From positions 20,419 through 84,418 of the forward strand of contig CANFGS010000005.1 in NCBI GenBank assembly GCA_947446595.1: a stretch of 64,000 nucleotides of DNA, given 5' to 3'. The notes under the pieces were generated by a model, which saw only the letters and a list, made by a program, of their open reading frames with translations, did no database searches and was not told the DNA's origin. Shown here piece by piece: positions 31,521 to 41,502 of this stretch; position 1 is the stretch's first letter; each line of letters begins with the position of its first letter. The translations under genes were made by a program, and so were the position numbers. The DNA is from Neisseriaceae bacterium. Its GTDB lineage: Bacteria > Pseudomonadota > Gammaproteobacteria > Burkholderiales > UBA11063.

Positions 31521-32492
31521 ATGAGAAATTTTAAATTAAAAAGTTTTTTATTTTCAATTATAGTTTTAACAGGGCTGTTATTATCAGCCTGTAATGGTAG
31601 CAGTGGTAGTAGTGGTGGTGGTACACCAACGCCAACGCCAACGCCAACGCCAAGAGGGATAATATCAGTATTATCTGTTATCCCGTTATTGGAGTCAGCT
31701 AGCATTTAATCTAATGGTGCAACCTATGCGCTTATAAGCCGAAGTGGTAGTTTGTCTAGTCCAGTAACAATAGCATTACAAAGTAACAGCCCATCAATGA
31801 GTGTTGATAAAACTAGCGTTACCCTTAGTGCGAATGAGGATCATACTTATGTCAAACTAAATGGTGTAACAATTGGTAATGCGGAACTAACAGCTACTGC
31901 TAGTGGCTATATTGAATCCTCTGTAGGATTTAGTATAACATCTGCTCCTTTATTTAGCTGTGTAGCAGATATTTCCAATTCAGCATCTCCGACTCTATGT
32001 GGCTGTCTGAAGGAAAATGATGGCAGTGGCTTAACATGGTACCGTGATGGAAGTCAGATTGGTCCATGGACAAATTGGTGTTCAGGTTCAGGTGGGGCGG
32101 AGTCAGATCCAAGGTGTACTGCTTTCAACAGTAGTACCCAAGGTAACAACGGAGAATCTCTAAATGCGTTTAACACAAAAAACCATTGTGGTTATACCGA
32201 TTGGCATTTACCTACTACTACAAATTCTGGAGCTTATGTTGCAGACTTGGGGGGTGACTGGGGTGCTATAGGTACTTATGCGATTAATAATAATTATGTT
32301 GATCAAACTAACTTCGGCGATTGGCTGAATACTAATAATTTCATTAATATTGTCAATAACAGCTATTATTGGGACAGCACGTCGTACACTACTACTAAAG
32401 CGTATGCCCTGTTGATGAGCTTTGGCCAAGATATGTTTACTAGCTATGACGACTATCCTATTCGTGTCCTCGTGGTTCGTGGTAGCCAGTAG
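31521..32492 (+). pseudogene. DUF1566 (Lcl C-terminal)-type lipoprotein interrupted by one in-frame TAA at 31707-31709
   Basis: 31521 ATG: MRNFKLKSFLFSIIVLTGLLLSACNGSSGSSGGG(TP)n...ESASI* then same frame SNGATYALISRSGSLSSPVTIALQ... to 32492. Confidence 0.75.
31622..31651 (+). repeat. Hexanucleotide repeat (acgcca/ccaacg) encoding Thr-Pro linker
   Basis: acaccaacgccaacgccaacgccaacgcca. Confidence 0.85.
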
Positions 32493-32542
32493 TTATTTGA
32501 ACATTTGGCATTTTCTACTTGCACTTTTGTAAAGCGTCAATA

Positions 32543-32575
32543 TCACAGGGATGGGTTTAATACCCGTCCCTGTGA
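32543..32575. terminator. Strong hairpin between the lipoprotein and potA
   Basis: TCACAGGGATGGGTTTAATACCCGTCCCTGTGA long stem; no following T-tract. Confidence 0.5.
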
Positions 32576-32739
32576 CGATATATAAACGTGGAGGAATTTA
32601 GTTATAAAACTGTAATAAAGCAGTTTTTTATGTGCCATAATTTTAAATGTAAAAAATAAAAAAACCCCTAAGATTTTCTATTTTTGTTACAATAATTTTC
32701 TCAAAAAAATTAAGTAACATTTTTTGTAAGGGCGATGTT

Positions 32740-33843
32740 TTGGCAATACTTGAAATTAAAAGCGTCACGAAGCAATTTGGTGATAATCTAGTTGTAGATA
32801 ATATAAGCATTGATATCCAAAAAGGTGAGTTTTTTACACTTTTAGGACCGTCTGGTTGTGGTAAAACAACCCTACTTCGTATGATAGCTGGATTAGTGAC
32901 TCCTGATAGCGGTCAAATATTACTTGATGGTGTTGATATCACGAATCTTCCCCCAGAAAAACGTCCTTTACATACTATATTTCAAAGCTATGCACTATTT
33001 CCTCATATGACAGTTGCTGACAATATAGCCTTTCCACTAAAGATGGCAAAATGGGATAAGAGCAAAATTGATGCCCAAGTAAATGAATTGCTTGAAGATG
33101 TCCAATTAAGCCAATTCAAAGATCGCTACCCGCATGAAATATCAGGTGGGCAAAAACAACGCGTTGCAATTGCAAGATCATTAGTTGATAGACCAAAGCT
33201 ATTACTTTTAGATGAACCATTATCGGCTCTTGATGCAAGATTGCGAGAGCATATGCATATGGAGCTTGTGAAATTACAAGAAGAAACAGGCGTTACATTT
33301 GTTTATGTCACGCATGACCAACATGAAGCTCTTGCACTATCAAGTCGTATTGCGGTACTAAATCATGGAACAATTGAACAACTTGATAAACCAGATATTA
33401 TTTATTCTAAACCAAAAACTCATTTTGTTGCTGATTTCTTGGGTAAATGTAATCTACTAAAAGCTGAAGTGCTAGCAACCACCGGTGATACAGTAAAACT
33501 AAGAGTTGCCGATAGTATAGAGCTTTCTATAAAAGATCCAGCTAGTAGTAGCTATCATGTTGGTCAAATAGGATGGTATTCATTACGTCCTGAAAAACTT
33601 AAATTAAGCTCAGAGAATAATTTTGATGCTACCAATCTTAGCGTCATAAAATCTAAGGTAAATGGTTATTATTACTATGGTAATGGGACATTGTATGAAT
33701 TAGACTTAGGTAATAATACTAAACTACAGGTAATGGCACCAAACCATACTAGTGATGGGGTTAAGTTCTTTGTGGATAATAGTGAAATATATGTAGCTTT
33801 TGATCCGGAAGCCGGTAATTTCTTGGATACAAGTTCATGTTAA
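32740..33843 (+). CDS. potA: Spermidine/putrescine ABC transporter ATP-binding protein (TTG start)
   Basis: LGPSGCGKTTLLRMIAGL, EISGGQKQRVAIARSL, LLLDEPLSALD. Confidence 0.96.
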   Translation: MAILEIKSVTKQFGDNLVVDNISIDIQKGEFFTLLGPSGCGKTTLLRMIAGLVTPDSGQILLDGVDITNLPPEKRPLHTIFQSYALFPHMTVADNIAFPLKMAKWDKSKIDAQVNELLEDVQLSQFKDRYPHEISGGQKQRVAIARSLVDRPKLLLLDEPLSALDARLREHMHMELVKLQEETGVTFVYVTHDQHEALALSSRIAVLNHGTIEQLDKPDIIYSKPKTHFVADFLGKCNLLKAEVLATTGDTVKLRVADSIELSIKDPASSSYHVGQIGWYSLRPEKLKLSSENNFDATNLSVIKSKVNGYYYYGNGTLYELDLGNNTKLQVMAPNHTSDGVKFFVDNSEIYVAFDPEAGNFLDTSSC

Positions 33844-34736
33844 GGTTAAACGAAAAAAGAGCATTATCATTTATACCATCACTATATTTGGTGTGCTTAT
33901 TTTTAATACCAACCTTGATAATGATTTTTATAGCATTTCGAGAGCCAGGTGACTACGGAGGTGTAGCACCATTGATTACGCATATAAATAATTCTACCCA
34001 GCTAAATTTGACACTAGATAGCTTCAAATTTGCTTCTACTAGCTCTTTTATTTGGCAGTTATTTTTACGTTCAATGGCGTTTTCGATTATTACCACTATT
34101 TTTTGTCTGGTTCTTGGTTATCCATTAGCTATGATGATTGCTAAAAGTGGCAAAAAATATCGCGATATATTATTATTAATGGTAATTATACCGTTTTGGA
34201 GTAGTTTTTTAGTTAGGGTTTATGCTTGGATGATAATCCTTGGCCCTGATTCTGGGGTTAATTATTTGATAAATAAGATTATGGGTGTATTGGGGTTTTC
34301 CTCAGTAAATTTATTATATTCTTCATTTGCTGTAGTAATTTGTCTTATATATATCAATCTACCTTTTATGGTTTTGCCATTATATGCTAATTTACAAAAG
34401 CATGACGACACTCTAATAGAAGCAAGTCGTGATTTGGGAGCTACACGCTTACAGTCTTTCTTAAAAGTAACTTTGCCGCTTAGTTTACCAGGGGTGTTAG
34501 CTGGGAGTGCTTTGGTATTTATCCCAAGTATTGGGATGTTTGTAGTACCAGAATTAGTTGGGAATAATTGTTCACTGATGATAGGTAATTTAATCAAGCA
34601 GCAGTTTTTACAAACTGAAAATTGGCCATTGGGTAGTGTAACATCCATCATAATGACTTTAGCGGTACTAGGTATTTCATTATTTGTTGGTGTTTTTGCC
34701 TCACGCTTAAAAGGACTAAAATATGCAAACAAATAA
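33837..34736 (+). CDS. potB: Spermidine/putrescine ABC transporter permease
   Basis: EASRDLGATRLQSFLKVTLPLSLPGVLAGSALVFIPSIGMFVVPELVG. Confidence 0.95.
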   Translation: MLRLNEKRALSFIPSLYLVCLFLIPTLIMIFIAFREPGDYGGVAPLITHINNSTQLNLTLDSFKFASTSSFIWQLFLRSMAFSIITTIFCLVLGYPLAMMIAKSGKKYRDILLLMVIIPFWSSFLVRVYAWMIILGPDSGVNYLINKIMGVLGFSSVNLLYSSFAVVICLIYINLPFMVLPLYANLQKHDDTLIEASRDLGATRLQSFLKVTLPLSLPGVLAGSALVFIPSIGMFVVPELVGNNCSLMIGNLIKQQFLQTENWPLGSVTSIIMTLAVLGISLFVGVFASRLKGLKYANK

Positions 34737-35496
34737 GATGTCAAAAGTTTTTTTATTTGGTGGAATATTTTCTTTTTTATTCTTGTACATACCGCTTATA
34801 GTACTTATTTTATATTCGTTTAATAATTCGAAGATTAACGTTGGTTGGGTAGGGTTTACCCTAAAATGGTATAAAGTATTATTTGCTGATAAAGAGATTA
34901 TTCACGCTGGAGTTAATTCATTATTAATAGCTTTTACCTCTAGTAGTATCTCTGTAGTACTAGGAACCCTCGGAGGTGTCGCGCTTCATAGATATAAAAT
35001 CCCGCTACTATCAGCTTTGGTTATGGTGCCAGTTGCTGCTCCGGAATTACTTGTTGGGGTATCGCTATTATTATTTTTCTTAATGATTAATTTTACTCTA
35101 GGATATGCTTCTATTATTTTAGCTCATACTGCTTTTTCGATTAGCTTTGTAGCCATTGCAGTTAAATCAAGGATGTTTGGGATGGATGATAGTATTATTG
35201 ATGCCGCACGTGATTTGGGTGCGAGTCCTTTTAAAGCTTTTTGGTTGATTTTAATTCCAACTATACTACCAGGGATTATTGCTGGTGGTTTAATGGCATT
35301 TACTTTATCAGTTGATGATTTTGTAATTACGTTTTTTACAGCTGGAGTAGGTTCTACAACATTACCTCTAGCTATTTATTCGATGCTAAAGATGGGTGTT
35401 ACGCCTGAAGTGAATGCAGCTTCAACTATTATTATCCTCTTTACTTTATGTTTAGCCTCTATAGCGACTAAACTATCTCCACAAATTTTTAAATAA
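34723..35496 (+). CDS. potC: Spermidine/putrescine ABC transporter permease
   Basis: DAARDLGASPFKAFWLILIPTILPGIIAGGLMAFTLSVDDFVITFF. Confidence 0.96.
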   Translation: MQTNKMSKVFLFGGIFSFLFLYIPLIVLILYSFNNSKINVGWVGFTLKWYKVLFADKEIIHAGVNSLLIAFTSSSISVVLGTLGGVALHRYKIPLLSALVMVPVAAPELLVGVSLLLFFLMINFTLGYASIILAHTAFSISFVAIAVKSRMFGMDDSIIDAARDLGASPFKAFWLILIPTILPGIIAGGLMAFTLSVDDFVITFFTAGVGSTTLPLAIYSMLKMGVTPEVNAASTIIILFTLCLASIATKLSPQIFK

Positions 35497-35505
35497 GAGT
35501 TTGTT

Positions 35506-36606
35506 ATGACTAAATACCTCATTAATAAATTTGTATTATCTATTATTATAGTTTTATTATCTGCTACAAGCTTCGCCGATAAAGACCTAAACGTATTTAT
35601 CGGCTCTAATTATATAGCAGACCCAACTATTGCTAGACTTGAATCTAGTTGTAAATGTCATTTGGTACAAAATTATTTTAATGATAATGGCGAAATGCTA
35701 GCCAAAATGGCAGCAGGTGCCACTGGTTATAATGTAATTGTTGCAACAAGCTATGCTGTGACAGAGTTAGCTAAAATGGGTAAAATTGAGCCTCTTGATT
35801 TGAAACGGCTACCAAACTTAGCGTATGTTGATAAAAATTTTATGAACCAGGTTTATGATGTGGGCAATAAATATTCAGTACCATATGCGTATACGCCAGT
35901 ATTTTTGGCTTATAATGCCGATAAAATGAAATTGCTGGGTATTACCCCAAATACTTGGAGCGTAGTTTTTGATCCCAAATACTTAGAAAAGCTCAAAGGT
36001 CATGTGACTATGTTTAATTCTTCGCGTAATGTATTTGCTGCAGCTCTTCTATATCTGGGTAAGGATCCCAATTCAACCAATCTTGAAGATCTGAAGTTAG
36101 CACGTGAGGTAATTGACAGAGCTTCTCCTTATTGGGCAAAGTTTGATAGTGATAGCTATTATCGTGGACTACTTAGGGGTGACATTTGGATAGCTATGAG
36201 TTATTCTATAGATATCTATAGAGCAATAGCTGATGCTAAAGCTTCACATTCACCAATAAAGATTGAGGCTATGCTTCAAAAAGAAGGGGATATGTATGAG
36301 CTTGATAATATGGTAATACCAGCCTCAACTCCTGACCTTGATTTATCATATGCTTTTATCAATAATGCTCTTTTGACAAAAAGTGAGTATGAGTTATCTA
36401 ACCTAACAGGATCTAGTGTTCCAAATAAAGTGGCAATTAAAATGTTAAGCCCAGATATTGCTAATAATCCATGGATTTATCCACCAGATATGAAAAAAAT
36501 GTATGTATTTAATGAATACGCTCCAAAAATTCGTAATCTAATAAACGAAATGTGGACTGAAATTCAGATGCGGTGCCATGAAATTTGTAACACTTGCAGT
36601 TATTAA
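35506..36606 (+). CDS. potD: Polyamine-binding periplasmic protein
   Basis: Signal peptide, DLNVFIGSNYIADPTIARLE..., last gene of the pot operon. Confidence 0.9.
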   Translation: MTKYLINKFVLSIIIVLLSATSFADKDLNVFIGSNYIADPTIARLESSCKCHLVQNYFNDNGEMLAKMAAGATGYNVIVATSYAVTELAKMGKIEPLDLKRLPNLAYVDKNFMNQVYDVGNKYSVPYAYTPVFLAYNADKMKLLGITPNTWSVVFDPKYLEKLKGHVTMFNSSRNVFAAALLYLGKDPNSTNLEDLKLAREVIDRASPYWAKFDSDSYYRGLLRGDIWIAMSYSIDIYRAIADAKASHSPIKIEAMLQKEGDMYELDNMVIPASTPDLDLSYAFINNALLTKSEYELSNLTGSSVPNKVAIKMLSPDIANNPWIYPPDMKKMYVFNEYAPKIRNLINEMWTEIQMRCHEICNTCSY

Positions 36607-36624
36607 TCGTATTTATGGTATAAT
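36594..36624 (+). promoter_or_regulatory. Candidate sigma70-like promoter
   Basis: TTGCAG - 19 nt - TATAAT. Confidence 0.45.
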
Positions 36625-36631
36625 ATCTCGC

Positions 36632-36737
36632 TATCAAAACTGGATTTGAAATCTCCAGCTTGCGCAGTTTTGATATTTGTAATGCATGCTAAAACGGAGG
36701 AGTTTATAATCAAATCAATATATTCCCCCATTTTTTA
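36632..36737 (+). ncRNA. Candidate structured leader or small RNA, family unknown
   Basis: 11-bp perfect stem TATCAAAACTG (36632-36642)/CAGTTTTGATA (36665-36675), then GGAGGAG and a C5/T6 tract (CCCCCATTTTTT). Confidence 0.4.
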
Positions 36738-36782
36738 ACCTGTAAAATATGAATACTTGTTGTTGCTAGTATTACTAATAAT

Positions 36783-36925
36783 CCGTCATACCAACGCTTT
36801 TTTTCTTGTCATCCCAGACACGATTAAGATGCTGTTCGTATAGCATCTGGAATCCATGCTCTATATTAGTGCAAGAGCATGGATTCCAGCCTTCTGCTTC
36901 GATGACGGAAAAAAGCTGGAATTAC
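36783..36925. repeat. Dispersed intergenic repeat
   Basis: GTCATCCCAGACACGATTAAGATGCTGTTCGTATAGCATCTGGAATCCATGCTCTATATTAGTGCAAGAGCATGGATTCCAGCC. Confidence 0.85.
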
Positions 36926-36955
36926 GTGAATGATGCACAAGATTAAAGGAATTAT

Positions 36956-38119
36956 ATGTCTTATTACTTATTTACTTCAGAGTCTGTATCTGAAGGTCAT
37001 CCTGATAAAGTTGCAGATCAGATTTCAGATGCAATTTTAGATGCTGTTTTTACTCAAGATAAATACTCACGCGTTGCCGCTGAAACCCTAGTTAATACAG
37101 GTCTAGTAGTATTAGCTGGTGAGATCACGACTTCGGCTCACGTAAACTATGCTCAAGTAGCTCGCGATGTTATTCGCGATATTGGTTATACCAAAAATGA
37201 ATATGGTTTTGCTGCTGATAGCTGTGAGGTTTTGGTTAATTATGACGAGCAGTCTCAGGATATAGCCCAAGGTGTCAATGAAGGGCAAGGCCTTGATCTT
37301 GATCAAGGTGCTGGAGATCAAGGGTTGATGTTTGGATATGCATGTGATGAAACCCCAACTCTAATGCCTTTTTCGATATATTATTCGCACCGCCTAATGG
37401 AGCAACAAGCAAAGCTTCGTAAAAACGGTCAATTATCGTGGTTACGCCCTGATGCCAAAGCACAATTGACAGTTCGTTATGATTCAAAAACAGGACTTCC
37501 TATTGCTATTGATACAGTTGTTTTATCCACACAGCATGATCCCGAGATATCCCACGCCCAAATAGAAGAAGCAGTTATTGAAGAAATTATCAAGCCGATA
37601 CTACCTGCTAATATGGTAAATAGTGATATTAGGTATTTGATTAACCCTACAGGTAAATTTGTGATTGGTGGACCTATGGGGGACTGTGGTCTTACGGGGC
37701 GTAAGATTATTGTAGATACATACGGTGGGGCTGCTCCTCATGGTGGAGGTGCCTTCTCAGGCAAAGATCCATCTAAAGTTGATAGATCTGCTGCATATGC
37801 CGCTCGTTATGTTGCCAAAAATATCGTAAAAAGTAGACTAGCGACGCAAGCTCAGGTGCAAATAGCTTATGCTATAGGTGTAGCTAGACCAGTTGGGATT
37901 AATGTACATACTTTTGGTACCGGTAAAGTTAGTGATAGACGTATCGAAGAATTGGTGAATAAACACTTTGATTTACGTCCTAAAGGTATCATTACCGAAC
38001 TAGATTTACTGCGTCCAATATATAGAAAAACAGCTGCTTATGGCCATTTTGGACGTGAACTTGATACATTTAGTTGGGAAAAAACAGACAAAGCATCAAT
38101 TTTAGCTAGTGAAATATAA
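36956..38119 (+). CDS. metK: S-adenosylmethionine synthetase
   Basis: [49 protein letters not shown]. Confidence 0.99.
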   Translation: MSYYLFTSESVSEGHPDKVADQISDAILDAVFTQDKYSRVAAETLVNTGLVVLAGEITTSAHVNYAQVARDVIRDIGYTKNEYGFAADSCEVLVNYDEQSQDIAQGVNEGQGLDLDQGAGDQGLMFGYACDETPTLMPFSIYYSHRLMEQQAKLRKNGQLSWLRPDAKAQLTVRYDSKTGLPIAIDTVVLSTQHDPEISHAQIEEAVIEEIIKPILPANMVNSDIRYLINPTGKFVIGGPMGDCGLTGRKIIVDTYGGAAPHGGGAFSGKDPSKVDRSAAYAARYVAKNIVKSRLATQAQVQIAYAIGVARPVGINVHTFGTGKVSDRRIEELVNKHFDLRPKGIITELDLLRPIYRKTAAYGHFGRELDTFSWEKTDKASILASEI

Positions 38120-38225
38120 TTTATTTACATTTAAATTGACAATTTGATGACTTTGCAATGCATTGATTTGTATGGTTATATATATAAATATGTCGCTTAA
38201 TATTGCGCCGCACTATAAAATCATT

Positions 38226-38252
38226 TTGACTCTTATTTTTTTATGCTACAAT
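38226..38252 (+). promoter_or_regulatory. Candidate promoter for the RRM gene
   Basis: TTGACT - 15 nt - TACAAT with TGC extended -10. Confidence 0.4.
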
Positions 38253-38371
38253 TGTGTCTGGTGTGAGAAAGTTTAAATATGTCCTTTATTACTAATCATT
38301 TTGATTAATTAAAGTTATTTAAAGTATTCTTCTCATATTTTTTTTAATTATCATATACGGAAAAGTAATAA

Positions 38372-38650
38372 ATGGATAATAAATTATTTGTAGCTTCTTT
38401 AAGCTTCAAAATTAGAGATGCAGAATTAACAGAGATTTTTGCATCAGTTGGTGAAGTAGTTTCAGCTAAAGTAATCCTTGATCGCGATGGTCGCAGTAAA
38501 GGTTTTGGTTTTGTTGAAATGGCTACTCAAGAAGATGCTGATCAAGCAATTACTAAACTTAACGGTAGTAATCAATTTGGTCGTGATATTGTTGTTAACA
38601 AACAAAAACCACAAGAACCAAAAACGTTTCGTCCACGCGAACGTTACTAA
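38372..38650 (+). CDS. RRM-type RNA-binding protein
   Basis: KLFVASLSFKIRDAELTEIFASVGEVVSAKVILDRDGRSKGFGFVEM (RNP1/RNP2). Confidence 0.96.
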   Translation: MDNKLFVASLSFKIRDAELTEIFASVGEVVSAKVILDRDGRSKGFGFVEMATQEDADQAITKLNGSNQFGRDIVVNKQKPQEPKTFRPRERY

Positions 38651-38690
38651 TATCTAAGGACTAAAATCCTTAAATATTAAGCTTTTAAAA

Positions 38691-38718
38691 TAGCACACCT
38701 TTGGTGTGCTATTTTTAT
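38691..38718 (+). terminator. Rho-independent terminator
   Basis: TAGCACACCTTTGGTGTGCTATTTTTATT, 9-bp stem plus T-tract. Confidence 0.92.
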
Positions 38719-38729
38719 TAAGGGGTATA

Positions 38730-39422
38730 ATGCAACAACAAACTTTGAGGATTCAGCCACGAGATGTGGAAGTTTTGAAATTTCTTGACCTAGTTGGTTA
38801 TGCTCCTGTTAGTCAAATAGTTGATGCTATTGGTGCTGACATTAGTGAAAAAGCTACATTAGTTCGGCGCTTAAATTTATTATGCAAGTCTAGCTATCTT
38901 AAAACCTTCACTACCCAAAATGGTAATTATTATGCTCTTGCTAGAAAAGGGCGAGGAGACAATAATTTAATTACTAGTATCAAGTTAGATCAGCTTTCTC
39001 ATCATGATTTCTTAACTCAGTTATTTCTTTTAGTTCAAAATAATCCTAAATGTTTTCAATTATTATCCGAGCGTGAGGTCATCAATAGTTATAAAACTGT
39101 TGGTAAGAATGGTAAAGTACCCGATATGATAATTAACGACTGGATTATAGAATATGAGCGCACTAGTAAGAGTGTTAGAGCTTCTCGTGATGTTGTTGAT
39201 TATTGGACATCTCGTGAACGTAAGATGCTATGTGTGATATATGAAACTAATGAAATTAAAAATCGATATAGTGGATTGCTTAACGCACGTGTCAAATTAT
39301 TAGCGCGCGAAGATTTTAATGATATATTTCAGATTTTGGGAAGTAGTATGGTCGAACAGTCAATTGATAATAATAAAGTGGATGATGAATTCTTAAATGC
39401 TATTAGAAGTAAGTATTTATGA
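38730..39422 (+). CDS. Replication-relaxation / MobC-like winged-helix protein
   Basis: QPRDVEVLKFLDLVGYAPVSQIVDAI...VRRLNLLCKSSYLK...GNYYALARKG...HHDFLTQLFL...PDMIINDWIIEYERTSKS; family by recall. Confidence 0.55.
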   Translation: MQQQTLRIQPRDVEVLKFLDLVGYAPVSQIVDAIGADISEKATLVRRLNLLCKSSYLKTFTTQNGNYYALARKGRGDNNLITSIKLDQLSHHDFLTQLFLLVQNNPKCFQLLSEREVINSYKTVGKNGKVPDMIINDWIIEYERTSKSVRASRDVVDYWTSRERKMLCVIYETNEIKNRYSGLLNARVKLLAREDFNDIFQILGSSMVEQSIDNNKVDDEFLNAIRSKYL

Positions 39423-41305
39423 TAATTAAAAAATACATGTATCGTTTGGGACTTGCTAGATTTGACTTATTAGCATTTTTATTTTATGGATCTTTTTTAT
39501 TATTCACCTTGCCAAGTTTGAAATATATTGGTTATATCTGTGCATTTGCAGCATTAATTTATATGGTGGTTTTTGAGTTTAAGGCTTTGATGTATAAAGA
39601 TTTGGAAAGTTTTGAACCAAATTTATCTGAATTAAAGCGGCGTAATAATATTATCGATGCTCTTGGGGTAATAACTTTCATAGTAGTTAGTGCGATATAT
39701 GGCTTAGAGTCATTGCTAGGTGCTATATGTATAATTGGCGCTTTAGTAACAATACGAGCAAATATATTTATTATGATAGCACTTTTCGTTAGCATAATAA
39801 TACTTATAGTTAATTTTTTTCATTTTGATTTAGTGTTGTTTATTGATTACCCGCATCAGTTTTTTGATATGTATCATAGCTATGGTTTAAGCTTTGCAAT
39901 TGACAAATTTATAATAAAAGCCAATCACCCGAATATAGGGCAGTTATATATCTTAGTACCGTATATGTTATTTATGCTAGGCTTAGTAATTGAACATGGG
40001 CGCAATTACAATAAAATGTTGTTGATAAAATCATCTAAACAAGATATGGAGTTAATTACAGATGATGCAATTAGCTTTGGGCATGAAATTACTAGTGGGA
40101 AAGAGATTCAAATAACCTATAAGGAATTAAACACCCATATGTATATTAATGGGGCAAGCGGTTCGGGTAAGACAGTTGCAATGTTAAATTTCGTGATAGA
40201 AGCAGCTATGAAGGAAATTCCGTTAATTTATATAGATGGTAAGGGTGCAACTGACTTGGAGGAGAAAATCTCAAAAATTGCTCGTAATCATGGGCGAACA
40301 TTTAGGGTTTTTACCTTGAGTCCTGATTCTGTCGCTGAGGCAAGTGCTTATGACTTTTTGGGTTCGGGTACATTTACCGAAAAAAAGAATCGCATTATGC
40401 AGTTATTTATACAAGCTGACGGAGCTGGGACTTCGTACTATCAAGATAATTTGGAGAGTTTTATAAATAGAGTATTTATGGTGATTTATCAGCAAGGTTT
40501 GAAGATAGATTTATATAGATTCTTGGTTTTAATTACTGATATCAATGATCTAGTAGAGTTTGCCAAAAAAGATGTGGTTTTGGATGATGGTTCTGTGGTT
40601 AATTGGCAGCGCTACTTTGAAGAAGTTAGGGATATGAAGCCTGAGAATAGCCCAAGAACCAGAATAATCACCAAGTTAGATCCTTTTATTCATAGTAGTT
40701 ATGGGCATTTATTTAATGTAATAGCTAAGGATAATATTATTAGCTTAAGGCAGTCGATTCGAAATGGTGAAATAGTATTATTTTTATTGGATGCTTCAGC
40801 TTTTTCTTTGGATACACAGAGGGTTGCTAAGATGGTAATAAGTGATATAAACGCAACTTTTTCAGAGCTTGGAAAGTTAAAAACACCGCTTAAGACATTT
40901 TGTTGTTTTGATGAGTTTAAAAATTATGAGACTGATGCAATTAGTAAGACTATTAGCCTACATAGGTCAAATGGTATGCATGCTATTATTGGTACACAGT
41001 CATTAGCATTGATTGATAGAGAAATTGGTAATGGGATATTGGCTAATTGTCAGACGCATTTGATTATGGCTTCCGCCGATGAAGATGCTATGCGTTTTAG
41101 TGAAGAATTTGGCAAGATGGATAAGATGGATACAACTACTAGAATAAGGGACGATAAAGTTAGTGAATTGGTGACTAAAACTATCAGAGCTTATAAAATA
41201 GATAAGCAGGATATTAAGGATATAGTAGTAAATACGGGGCAAGGATATTTACATCGTAAGGCAGTAGGTGCCAAACCAGTAAAAATCCAAGTCAAACAAA
41301 ATTAG
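39419..41305 (+). CDS. VirD4/TraD-like conjugative coupling ATPase
   Basis: N-terminal TM segments, Walker A GASGSGKTVAMLNF, CCFDEFKNYE Walker-B-like, GMHAIIGTQSLALID. Confidence 0.8.
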   Translation: MIIKKYMYRLGLARFDLLAFLFYGSFLLFTLPSLKYIGYICAFAALIYMVVFEFKALMYKDLESFEPNLSELKRRNNIIDALGVITFIVVSAIYGLESLLGAICIIGALVTIRANIFIMIALFVSIIILIVNFFHFDLVLFIDYPHQFFDMYHSYGLSFAIDKFIIKANHPNIGQLYILVPYMLFMLGLVIEHGRNYNKMLLIKSSKQDMELITDDAISFGHEITSGKEIQITYKELNTHMYINGASGSGKTVAMLNFVIEAAMKEIPLIYIDGKGATDLEEKISKIARNHGRTFRVFTLSPDSVAEASAYDFLGSGTFTEKKNRIMQLFIQADGAGTSYYQDNLESFINRVFMVIYQQGLKIDLYRFLVLITDINDLVEFAKKDVVLDDGSVVNWQRYFEEVRDMKPENSPRTRIITKLDPFIHSSYGHLFNVIAKDNIISLRQSIRNGEIVLFLLDASAFSLDTQRVAKMVISDINATFSELGKLKTPLKTFCCFDEFKNYETDAISKTISLHRSNGMHAIIGTQSLALIDREIGNGILANCQTHLIMASADEDAMRFSEEFGKMDKMDTTTRIRDDKVSELVTKTIRAYKIDKQDIKDIVVNTGQGYLHRKAVGAKPVKIQVKQN

Positions 41306-41475
41306 CGTGTCCCAAGGGCATCCCAAACAAGAATATTTGCGTGTAATTTAGAGCAAGTACATGGATCCCAGCCTGCTGCTTTGACGACGGATATCGGCGC
41401 TGCTTCGAATAATTGCAGGTCATCCCAAACAAGAATATTTTGCTGTTCGTAGCGAGTTTGGGATCCATGCTCTAA
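41306..41475. repeat. Dispersed intergenic repeat
   Basis: GGCATCCCAAACAAGAATATT...ACATGGATCCCAGCCTGCTGC...GTCATCCCAAACAAGAATATTTTGCTGTTCGTAGCGAGTTTGGGATCCATGCTCTAAAT. Confidence 0.85.
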
Positions 41476-41502
41476 ATTGTAATTTTATAGGAGTTATCAA
41501 TT

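Noticed and set aside
31397-31705. Minus-strand ORF with GVGVGVGV tract
   Set aside because: Antisense shadow of the Thr-Pro hexanucleotide repeat of the lipoprotein.
36594-36782. SAM-I, SAM-II or SAH riboswitch upstream of metK
   Set aside because: No recognisable conserved core of those classes; kept only as an unknown structured candidate.
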